64,000 nucleotides of DNA from Megaustenia siamemsis (Eukaryota > Mollusca > Gastropoda > Stylommatophora > Ariophantidae): contig JAVIAB010000041.1 in the NCBI GenBank assembly GCA_032433765.1, positions 77,428,335 to 77,492,334 on the forward strand, in the 5' to 3' direction. The notes beneath the pieces were generated by a model. The model saw only the letters and a list, made by a program, of their open reading frames with translations, was not told where the DNA came from and searched no databases. Shown here piece by piece: positions 55,370 through 64,000 of this stretch. The position numbers were made by a program, and so were the translations under genes. The first letter of the stretch is position 1, and each line of letters begins with the position of its first letter.

Positions 55370-56650
55370 TAAATGATCATGTCGTTCCCACAGTTCTCTG
55401 TCCACTATGATTCGTATCAATTCAGTTGCTTGTTACTGTGCCGAGACACAGCTTATCTAGTTCTTCTTTCTTTGTCGTATGTGATCACAAGTTTCCATGT
55501 TTACTGCCAGTTGTCATCAAATATTCACATTTTTCACTTCTCTCAGTGTGCCCAAGATATGGCGAATTTTTATTAGTATTTTTTTTTTATTGAGTTGTTC
55601 TCTTGTGTTGAGCACTTTGAAAATGTATTTGTTGGTCTTTTTCAGCTCTCTACTCTCTGAAACCCTATACGTTTATGAGAAATCCCGTCTTTGTGGCAAT
55701 AAATCGCTGTTTGTTTTTTTGTTTTTTTTTATATTAACATTACTTCTGTTTTTTTCGGGATTTAGATTGAGACCTTTGTTGTTGTTTTCTCTCACTATTA
55801 TGTCTATCATTTATTGTATTTTATTCCCCGTCTCTACTATTAAAACTGTGTCATTGTTTACGTTTTGACCGTTCACTTAAGTTCATTTTGTGTCTACAAT
55901 TGATCTCACAGGTTCGCTATAATTTAAGAACAAATCTAGCGACAGAACACAACCTATTCTGACACATTGTGTTTTATAATATGGAGCTGTAGTGTTTGTT
56001 AGTCAGATCTTATGGATGTAATTTGTTACCAATACATGTTTGTATGGCACCCAGTCCTTAAATGGATGTTTAGAAACTTCTGCATTTAAATTATTTCCAC
56101 GCGCTTTACTTTGTTAAATGCTTACATGTTGTCTATGATGCAAATATATCGATCTTTCTTTACCTTCATGGTTCCTTCTTTTCATTGTTTCCAAATGTAC
56201 CGAACATTTTTGGTGTCTCTTTCTTCCACAAATCCACATTGGTTCTCGCTATTTCGTGTTTTATTATGTTCCTGGCAAGTACCGCTCATGATGATTCTTA
56301 ATAATATTTAGGTCATATGACTCATGAGACTAATAGTGCGGATATCTTCAAAATCAGTGGCTCCTGGCTTCTTTAGGATGGTTACAATGATAGATTTTAG
56401 GATATTTGCAAATATGTGCCCACTGTTATATGTACCCTTAAGTAGTTGTGCTCTGTCACCTGTACACCGAGCTCTACTAATACATCTATTTTTTTAAATG
56501 TATTTTCGTTTATATTTCGAGACCTGGAGATGAGTCACTTTTCATGAGTTGAATTGTCTCTTCCACTTCACTCTGCATGATTGCTAGACCCGTGTCTTTG
56601 TTTGAATTGTTTAACTCTGGTCTCTAATCATATTAGAGGTGACTAATAAC
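55370..56650 (-). mobile_element. RTE-like RT, heavily decayed
   Basis: The minus strand reads MQSEVEETIQLMKSDSSPGL, VTILKKPGATDFEDIRTISL, then CGFVEERDTKNVRYI, CVLSLDLFLNYSEPV, NNDTVLIVETGNKIQ (catalytic box degraded), MIDIIVRENNNKGLNLNP and EKTEVML. The order of RT motifs is complete from fingers to thumb, with many stops. It lies in intron 2 of the receptor gene in antisense. Confidence 0.75.
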
Positions 56651-56659
56651 TATGCCTAT

Positions 56660-57276
56660 CTTCCCATTATCTATTGTATTTCTTTTATTGTATTTACTTC
56701 ATATCATTTGTACACATCCTGAAACTTTGACTTCTTTTCTTCCTGTAAATTTATTTAAACGATTGTGTATGATTTTTATGTTTATCTTTTCTTGTTTGTT
56801 TCCCCCATTTTTTTTCATTCCGAATTCCTTGTGCAATATTTTGTATGTTATTTTCGAGTGTGCGACCAGGTTAAGTATATGCGATCGATTAAATAGATAC
56901 GATATCCAGGATACGATACGATATCCAGGATTATGTTATACTCATAAATAATTCAAGGTTAATTTATATTATGAGGCAGAAAGCCATCTTCAAGGTTCCT
57001 TTACATTATACTCAACGGTTTTTTGTTTACATCTTTGCAGCGCCCATTGTTTAGATATATCGATTCAAACTGTCCTCATCTTTAGAGACAATTTAATTTT
57101 AAGCGAAAAAATAAAATGATATATGTCATGTGACATTCAAAAGATGACAATTAAAATGCAGATTCATATTAATAACTGATATCTCATTTCACCACTTGAA
57201 AACATACACTCACAAAACCACATATTATCACACACATACACACGCTGATTAAAATGTCTATGTTATATTTGTACAG
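56660..57276. other. Intron 2 right end: no coding signal
   Basis: AT-rich intronic sequence leading to the acceptor of exon 3 at 57276; it contains a short gatatccaggatacgata duplication near 56900. Confidence 0.5.
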
Positions 57277-57441
57277 CTGACCTATCCAATAGTAACACTG
57301 TTAGTAACGGAAGCATTTCCCTGGAAACGATAACTGATGGCAATGATAGCACCTGCCTTGATAACATGACCAATAACGTAACTGTGGCCTGGAATGTTCC
57401 CAACCGTATTACATGGTTCCGTGTACATGTCAATGATCCCA
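57277..57441 (+). CDS. Receptor gene exon 3: first half of a galactose-binding-like domain
   Basis: Acceptor atatttgtacag ends at 57276, donor GTAAGT starts at 57442. The 165-bp exon is phase 1 on both sides. It encodes ADLSNSNTVSNG, SISLETITDGNDSTCLDN, then NVTVAWNVPNRITWFRVHVN and DP. The WFR.HVND strand aligns with WFRIYVND of retrocopies A and B, where the same domain is continuous. Four to five N-glycosylation sites are present. Domain naming rests on resemblance to F5/8-like folds in molluscan MEGF-type proteins. Confidence 0.8.
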
Positions 57442-57699
57442 GTAAGTGAACATCCAAAGACAGTCTAACGTTGACACTTAATGTGCTGCTATAATGAGTA
57501 TACTACACAGGTAGAGCTTATAAAACCATCAATTTATTTACCATTTCTATTTATATTTGTATCATCCGATATGTGGCACGTCTCTCTTTCGTTTCATTAT
57601 TTTATCTCTGATTTATCTGTTTATTTCTCCTTGATTTATATGCCACGCTCATTCTAGATGTAGCATAGTTTAATTTATTTCGTTATACGTTTTGTGTTG

Positions 57700-57835
57700 T
57701 TCTCGTTCTATGAGAAAGCCACATGTAGGCCCAAACGTCAGTATTTTGTTGTGTTTCTTTTTTTTGTGAAGCTATCACCATACCTTGTAGGAGTGTAAGC
57801 TACAGCCCACTACTTGCTCCTTCTACAAGCTTTAC
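57700..57835 (+). mobile_element. Penelope-type terminal repeat fragment in intron 3
   Basis: gagaaagccacatgtaggcc, caaacgtcagtattttgttg and gaagctatcaccatacctt match the minus-strand piece at 19905-20000. The hammerhead-like core is less well kept (CAAAC in place of GAAAC). Confidence 0.6.
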
Positions 57836-58069
57836 AGCCACACTGCAATTATCTCCCCTTTCCTTACTTATAAAATCATCTACTAATTGACATAGACTGC
57901 CATTGTCTACAGCAAAATAATATTTTGTTTAGTAGCCACTATTTTCTACTTTAGTTACACAACAATTGCTCGCCAATGCCATTTATAATTAACAGTCACA
58001 TTGTTAGTAAGTGAACGATGTTGTGTGATGGTTGAATTAAGCTGCCGTGCATGTTATGATAAGTTTGGT

Positions 58070-58440
58070 TAAAACGTTATGTTATATTATATTAATTTCT
58101 TTTCAGACGTTATGTTATATTATATTAAGTTATGTTAAGATGTTAAATTATATTAAGCTATGTTAAGACGTTATATTATATAATGTTATGTTAAGCCGTT
58201 ATTACATCAGGGTTTGTTATACTAGTTCTGTTAAGGCGTTATGTTATCTTATACTCAGTTCTGTTATGACCTTATGCTATATTATATTAAGTCATCTTTT
58301 GACGTTATGTTATATTATGTCAAGTTATGTTTCGTGTTTAGGTTATAGTGTACTAGTTCTGTTAAGACGTTAGGGATATATACTACTAAGTTATGTTAAG
58401 ACGGTATGTTACTTATGTTAAGTGTTGCTATGTTAAGATC
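58070..58440. repeat. Degenerate ~34-bp AT-rich repeat
   Basis: Blocks like gacgttatgttatattatat followed by taagttatgttaa repeat about ten times with indels. Confidence 0.7.
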
Positions 58441-58908
58441 ATCGTCACTGAACTCCGGACACATTTATATGTGCTCCGATAATATCCTTGAAATAATGAG
58501 AACCATTGGTAGGAGATTGTAAGTTGCTGGCCCTGATTTACGGGGTCCGGTGTGAGTCCTTGTCCGTTTTCAACCCATGCACTGCCTGGTGTCTTAGTCT
58601 CAGGGTAGATGTCCTAGTAAATGTGTCGTATGGTTCAGTTGTGCATATTGATGTTAAAATGTGATTACATTGTTGAGTAGTAGGGCTTTGTAGAAGTACA
58701 CATGATTGCAATAGGGATTGTAAAAACTGTAGTAATAATATTATTTGTTGAATTAATAGCTGTCTGTGTAGCTTAGTAATAGTTGTAAAAATACTGCAGT
58801 GTTAATGGTATGAATACATGTTTAAAGAACTATGTGTTTATGCGGTATTGTCAATTATTTATATTGAAATGTCGCGCTGTTGTTAAACATTCTTTGCACT
58901 CTCAACAG

Positions 58909-59100
58909 GAGACCTGAGAAGTTTCACTTTCCTGTATGTAAATGACAGTGGTGTCTCATCATTTGAATGTCTTAATATCAGCAGTCCATCATTTAATGGT
59001 AAAGCATTGGAACTCCACTGTAACATGAACTACAAGATTAGGGAAATTGTTATAACAGGTCAGGGTGTCCAGTCTTTGTGTTCAATTTACATCAGTGGAG
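58909..59100 (+). CDS. Receptor gene exon 4: second half of the galactose-binding-like domain
   Basis: Acceptor gcactctcaacag ends at 58908; donor GTAAGT starts at 59101. The 192-bp exon is phase 1 on both sides and encodes RDLRSFTFLYVNDSGVSSFE, CLNISSPSFNGKALEL, HCNMNYKIREIVITGQGV and SLCSIYISGG. It aligns with the retrocopy segment ending ANICSIYIGGG. In the retrocopies a fucolectin-like domain (NVALKQ) follows at once, so the next exon should encode that; I do not find it in the rest of the window. Confidence 0.82.
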
Positions 59101-59449
59101 GTAAGTTTCTCTATTAAATGTCTGCATTCTTTAATATAAAGACATCAACTTGACTTTAATCTTAAAACGATTGTAACATTTTCAGGGGAAGATGTCTAGC
59201 CAACGATTACAATTGAACTTAAATTTTAAAAAAAGATGCTTCACGTATTACTAGTGGTTTTGAAGTTAAAGAAATTGGTGTGAAAATGATGTTTCTTAGG
59301 TTTCCGTATATTAGATAAATTGTTTCAAAAACTGAATAATTGTACACTTTCTTGTATGACGTATTTAACTATTTTGTTATTGACAGACACGTTATTTCAA
59401 TGTAAACTATAACGTCTAATCCACTTCATTGTTTCATAGTAGAAGCCTG
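59101..59449. other. Intron 4 start: no coding signal
   Basis: AT-rich intronic sequence after the exon 4 donor. Confidence 0.4.
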
Positions 59450-59458
59450 TAGTGACTA

Positions 59459-60021
59459 AACGCAGACGGAAGATGTACACAAGAGGTGAGATGCAGAATG
59501 CTTCAAGCAAAAGCAGCTTTCCAAAAAAAATGAGGAAGGTATTATGCAATCCATTGTTGACAATAGAAACAAGAAAAATAGTTCTTAAATGTTATGTAGA
59601 GCCAGTCTTAACATATGGATGTGAATCATGAACAATCTGACAACAGACAAGAATATCACTGGAGCCTGTAGAAATGTGGTTTTATAGAAGAATGTTGAGA
59701 ATACCATGGACAGCTAAGAAGGGTAATGAAAACGTTCTGAAAGAGGCCAAAGCAAAAAGAGAGCTAATTTCCAATATTAGGAAGAAACAACCATCATTTT
59801 TGGGCCATGTAATGAGAAGAGAACAGCTGGAATATATTGTAACATCTGGGTAAACTGAGAGACGAAGAGATAGAGGGAAGGAAAGAGAAAAGATACCTGA
59901 CAGCTTAAGAGAATGGCTTGGCAGAAGGTAAACAACAGAAATGATAAATAACTGTCCAGATCGAAATGTGTGGAGAGACATGATCACTTACGTCAGCATA
60001 CCTGGTATTTGATGATGATGA
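59459..60021 (+). mobile_element. 5'-truncated RTE-like LINE (family 1) with 9-bp target-site duplication
   Basis: It encodes, with stops, the family tail (VEPVLTYGCES, NVVL, FGPCNEKRTAGI across frames) and ends in (GAT)n at 60011-60021. The flanks tagtgacta at 59450-59458 and 60022-60030 are identical. Confidence 0.8.
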
Positions 60022-60168
60022 TAGTGACTATACTTCTGAACTATTCTATATTCTATAAAAGAAAGACAAAAACTGTGATTAATTTTAACAGTAACATCTT
60101 GTTACATCATAACAACAGTTTGATTTAAACTATACAAATATGAAATGGCCTTATATATTATGGGGATA

Positions 60169-60176
60169 TGACGTCA
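60169..60176 (+). promoter_or_regulatory. CRE core in leader B
   Basis: A perfect palindromic TGACGTCA, followed by caccaagatggaagc (YY1-like) with the same spacing as in leader C. Function inferred. Confidence 0.45.
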
Positions 60177-61859
60177 TAGGACGCACCAAGATGGAAGCTC
60201 GTCCGCGTCCGAATCATGGTCAACAATGTTGACTTTGAATATCACGCTTTCTGTTATCACAGCGAGTTGGCGGATTTTTAGAAATGTGACCACGGGTTTA
60301 ATAATAAATGTTTTTAAACAGTTCGTTAACCACCGCTGTAGATCAAGTCTTTATTCTGCTGGCTTCGTTCGAGACCTTGGAAGTTATGAGCTAATTTCTG
60401 CAGCCGGTTGGTTTGGGACGAATTGTACGTTACAATGTCACTGCTATAATGACTCAGTTTGTGACAAAACTACAAGGACATGCCCAAACAATGACAGTTG
60501 TCAGCACGAATATTTCGGACCCCAGTGTCAGTACTCGGATCTCGTTTACAAATACGCCCAAAAATCTGAACCTACTTTCCTGTTTGATATCAACAACACC
60601 TCATGTAATCCGGACATATATTCTACATCAGTTGAGGCAACTCTCAATCAATCTTTGCCGTTCTCCTGGTTTAGGATTTATGTGAAATACTTAACAGATC
60701 CAGACAGTTTCACGGTAAAACTAAATGGTTCTGCCTCATGTAATAATGAATCAAGGTTTGTAGTTAGTTCGCACGAGATTAATGTCTTTTGCTCTGGGGC
60801 TGGTGTGATCAACAAGTTACGGATTGAAGGGGAGATAGTTGCAAATATCTGCTCCATCTACATTGACGGGGTTATGAATGTGGCTCTCAAACAGATCACA
60901 AACCAGACCGACACATTTGATGCTTGTTATACATAAGACGGATGTTGACCAGAGGCTGCAGTTAATAGCAAAACAAAGACCAATCTCTATGACAATGACT
61001 GCACACATACACAATTGAGAAGTGGAACCAATTCTGTTTACTGGTATCTGAACTATGCCACGTCCGGGAAGATTCACACCAATCTAATTTATCATCGAGC
61101 TAGCACTATGATTCGGCTAAAGAATGCCACTCTACAGGCTTTCTCTGACAGTGGCGTGTAGTGTTCCAGTATAATATATATCATACCCAAACATTTCTGT
61201 GAACACTATTGTAGTCACCACACAAGCGACAATGGCAAACATTAAGATTGAGTTCTCATCGACCATTTCGCCAGCCGACAGTGCACTGACGGTGAGTGAG
61301 GTGCAAACATTTAGAGATACCTATTGTTGTCTGGACGGGCATTCGTGGTCGTTTTGTGCAGTGTGTGCTGCAAAGGCTACAACGTCATCATCGGTACGTG
61401 TCACGGCAACTATTCACATGGGATCTATGGACATGACTGCTCCAGGTCTTGTCTTAGTGTCTGTCCTTTATGCGAGGAAAAATCCGGAAAATGCCTACAA
61501 TGTAAACGTCCTGGCTACATCTGTAGTGACACTTGTCCCGATGGTAATTTTGGACTACAGTGCAAACAGACGTGTTCTGATGGCTGTGACATCATATGTG
61601 ACCCGGAAAGTACAGACAGTACGTGCAAGGAAACGTACTATGGACCAGACTGCACTCTAAAATATCCGGACAACTGTTTCAACGACACTTGTGAACAGTC
61701 AACCGGGAACTGTACATGCAAGGGAACATTCCACGGGTCAAACTGCACTCTCAAATCTCCGTGACAACTGTTTGAACGAAACTTGTGAACAGTTAATCGG
61801 GGATACTACAACAAAGCCAAGCATATGGATACCTTAATGTGTTTCTGTGCTGGACATTG

Positions 61860-62430
61860 TTCATTTCTTGGTGTTTTTCCGTGAAGCCATGGCTCATATC
61901 TCGATGTGTTTCTGTGCTAGTTATAGCTCATATCTTAGCTTGTGTGTGTGTGTGTGTGTGTGCTGATCATGGCTCATATCTTAGTGTGTGTCATGTTAGT
62001 CATATCTCATATCTTGGTGTATCCGTGGTAATCATGTCTCATATCTTTATGTGTGTCTGTGTTAGTCATGTGACATATCTTTGTGTGCATGTTTGGGTTA
62101 GATATCTCATATCTTTGTGTGCCTGTTTATGTTAGTCACATCTCATATCCTTGTGTGTGCATATCTATGTTAGTCACATCTCATATCTTTGTGTGTGCAT
62201 GTCTATGTTGATCATATCTCATATCTTTGTGTGCATGTCTATGTTAAGCATGTGTCATATCTTTGTGTGTGCATGTCTATGTCAGTCATATCTCATATCT
62301 TTATGTGCATGTTTATGTTAGTTATGTGTCATATATCTTGATGTGTGTCATTGTTATTCATGCCTCGTATCACTGTGTGCATGTCTGTGGTGGTCACATC
62401 TCCTGTCTTTGTGTTCATGTCTGTGTTAGT
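61860..62430. repeat. Degenerate ~40-bp repeat in the 3' flank of retrocopy B
   Basis: The same block family as 24820-25290 (tgttagtcatatctcatatc, tttgtgtgtgcatgtctatg), with a short TG run at about 61941-61962. Confidence 0.75.
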
Positions 62431-62765
62431 CACCTCTAGTGACTCGGCAGATGGTGCTCGTAAACCTGGGAGGGCCGACCATCTAAGGGCAGAAATCCCC
62501 TACAGAAAAGATCATCTGTTGCCTTGCAGGAAGATTTGGGACAATCAAAGGCTAAGGAATGCAAACCTGAATAAAATGCTGGCTGAATTCGGATGCACGG
62601 GACCTCTGGCGCAGAACACAGTGCAACGTTTTAACGGGTGTTCAATCAGAATGGATCTAGCAGACTCTAATTGTGATGTTCTGCCTGTGGGGGCAATCAA
62701 CACACTTAGCCTGACAGCTGACTTCATGTGAGAGTCTGGAATCTTACTTTGATTGAGCTCTGATC

Positions 62766-62767
<2 letters not shown>

Positions 62768-62815
<48 letters not shown>
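62768..62815. repeat. (AG)n microsatellite
   Basis: About 23 AG steps with two interruptions, ending the homology with retrocopy A. Confidence 0.85.
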
Positions 62816-62816
<1 letters not shown>

Positions 62817-63066
62817 AATGGCAGGAGTTGACGGGAATACGTAGCTTATATTTTATTTTTGACACACTATTTTTAGTTTCTAGTTATAAAAATGCCCTTT
62901 CTTCTTTGTCTTCAACGACATAACGAAAGTTGAAGTAAGAAAAAAGGAAGTCGAGCAATGAAATGAAAAGTTCAAGGCTTTACGTCAAATATTTATGAGA
63001 AAGAAATGACATAATAAAATGTCCCAGTATAAATAAATATATATTGAGTTAATTTGTTATTTGTTT
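62816..63066. other. No gene recognised
   Basis: AT-rich spacer between retrocopy B and the minus-strand LINE. Confidence 0.35.
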
Positions 63067-64000
63067 GTCATCATCATTGCACTCCGAAAATATCCATAGA
63101 TGCCCAGATCACCTACTCAGTAAGTCCCACAGCATCCAGTAACTGACGACTCCAGTTCTGTGTTGGTTGATGTCCTCAGATACGCCCACTAAGTTTCTAG
63201 TTTCTGTCTCTGCCCATCTTAACTCCCATCTCTTTCTTCCGAAGTAGTGACGTGAACCTATGGTTGTCGAAATCCTGTGCTCTTCCCATAGCTCGGAGGG
63301 CAATGATGTTGTCCGCCCCATACATTAACCGTCATCAACGACGGCACAGCTAGCCACCCTGTCCGCTCATACTCAGCGAAGTAGACAAAGGCGACACTAC
63401 GTATTTTTACTTCAGGAATGACTTTACACATTGTCTGCGTACAGAGCCCGCCTCCACTTTTCCTATCATGCTCATCGAATCACTCAGTATATAGGCATGG
63501 GTGTAGTCTTGTGACTCTAACCAGATGAATGCCCGAGTCAGTGTCATCACCTCAATCGTCATGCTACACGTTGTCATAACGTATGCACCACTGTCTTCCT
63601 TGACTAGAATGCATGCTGAGCGTACTATAAATGACAATGCACTCCTTTGGTGTCGTATAACGGATCCGTCAGTATAGATAACTGCATCTTCCTTATCGGT
63701 GTTATCTCATATGAGACCGTTGACCCTCACATTGACCACGACTGAGTTCTGTTATCTACATTTCCTGTCGAGTGTTCAAATACACGAGAATGTGCTTCTG
63801 GATGTTATAGGCACCTGTATACACTCCTCGCCAGTGTTGATATTGGTAAGACCACCTTTTTGATGACCTACTCTGCCCATCCATAATGTGCCTTTTTGTA
63901 GCCTGTCACCTTTCCCTGTGTTGAGCTCATGATGTTATTGTTCAAGATTGCTTGTTATCTGCACTTATCATCATGTATGCTTGTGCCCTCCAGATCTTGA
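63067..64000 (-). mobile_element. LINE RNase H and 3' end (second RNase H family), truncated by the window edge
   Basis: The minus strand contains a region homologous to the 41.7 kb copy, then RSACILVKEDSGAYVMTT, MTIEVMTLTRAFIWLESQ and YILSDSMSMIGKVEAGSV. After breaks it reads RVGVSEDINQHRTGVVSYW-like sequence and ends at gcaatgatgatgac (63080-63067). It shares the 3' end point with the plus-strand copy (42506). The RT would lie beyond 64000. Confidence 0.8.

Larger units (their letters stand above)
60166..62815 (+). pseudogene. Retrocopy B: intronless EGF plus galactose-binding plus fucolectin-like plus EGF-repeat receptor, decayed
   Basis: Same architecture as retrocopy A: leader, EGF (GWFGTNCTLQCHC, EYFGPQCQY), a galactose-binding-like domain (WFRIYVKYLTDPDSF, ANICSIYIDG) and a fucolectin-like domain (NVALKQITNQ, CTHTQLRSG, RLKNATLQAFSD). 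EGF repeats then follow (CSHGIYGHDC frame, CPDGNFGLQC, CTCKGTFHGSNC). Intron positions of the spliced gene are absent. Its breaks differ from copy A: TAA (about 60934) and TGA (about 60949) within the fucolectin-like domain, plus frame changes near 60390, 61160 and 61760. Homology to A continues through the 3' flank to the (AG)n. Confidence 0.8.

Overview
The window looks like AT-rich, repeat-choked animal DNA, most likely from a mollusc or another lophotrochozoan. Evidence: spliced secreted-receptor exons, EGF, CUB and galactose-binding-like domains, several non-LTR retrotransposon (LINE) families, Penelope-like elements, IS630/Tc1/mariner-type transposons, tRNA-derived SINEs and many minisatellites. 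The taxonomic call is inference. Nothing bacterial is present: no operons, no CRISPR, no rRNA.

The best host gene lies on the + strand, and I see four exons: 29760-29826 (signal peptide), 38491-38625 (EGF-like), 57277-57441 and 58909-59100 (galactose-binding-like, cysteine-containing). Every junction has GT..AG ends and every intron is phase 1, so the parts join in one reading frame. It resembles MEGF/scavenger-receptor-like molluscan genes and continues beyond exon 4. Its introns (about 8.7, 18.7 and 1.5 kb) carry transposons and very large tandem arrays. A CUB-domain last exon (6800-6987, - strand) belongs to another gene that runs off into repeats.

Two intronless, decayed relatives of this receptor type (22921-25646 and 60166-62815) lack all three comparable introns yet share the same 5' leader (with a CRE-like motif) and the same roughly 1 kb 3' flank. 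A third copy of the leader (16371-16610) sits in front of an unrelated cysteine-rich ORF with two copies of a domain I do not recognise. That ORF is part of a 1231-bp unit present twice in tandem (16730-19191), and a remnant of its 3' part recurs near 34.5 kb.

Layout: 0.1-3.6 kb RNase H-bearing LINE (-) with two nested insertions; 3.6-6.7 kb LINE fragments, SINEs and short arrays; 6.8-8.4 kb CUB exon and internally deleted LINE; 8.4-12.2 kb degenerate; 12.4-13.6 kb Penelope-like element with an in-frame repeat expansion; 14.9-16.0 kb endonuclease fragment and MITE candidate; 16.4-19.2 kb leader and tandem receptor-like unit; 19.9-22.9 kb Penelope terminus, minisatellites and Penelope ORF; 22.9-25.6 kb retrocopy A; 25.7-28.2 kb transposon 1; 28.7-29.4 kb 38-bp array next to a LINE end; 29.8-59.1 kb receptor gene with transposon 2 (35.6-37.7 kb) and arrays of 50, 46, 49, 40 and 40 bp; 59.4-60.0 kb LINE; 60.2-62.8 kb retrocopy B; 63.1-64.0 kb LINE RNase H (-).

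In places the ORF calls start at non-ATG codons or rest on repeat arrays; I used them only where the translation resembles a known family or a paralogue in the window.
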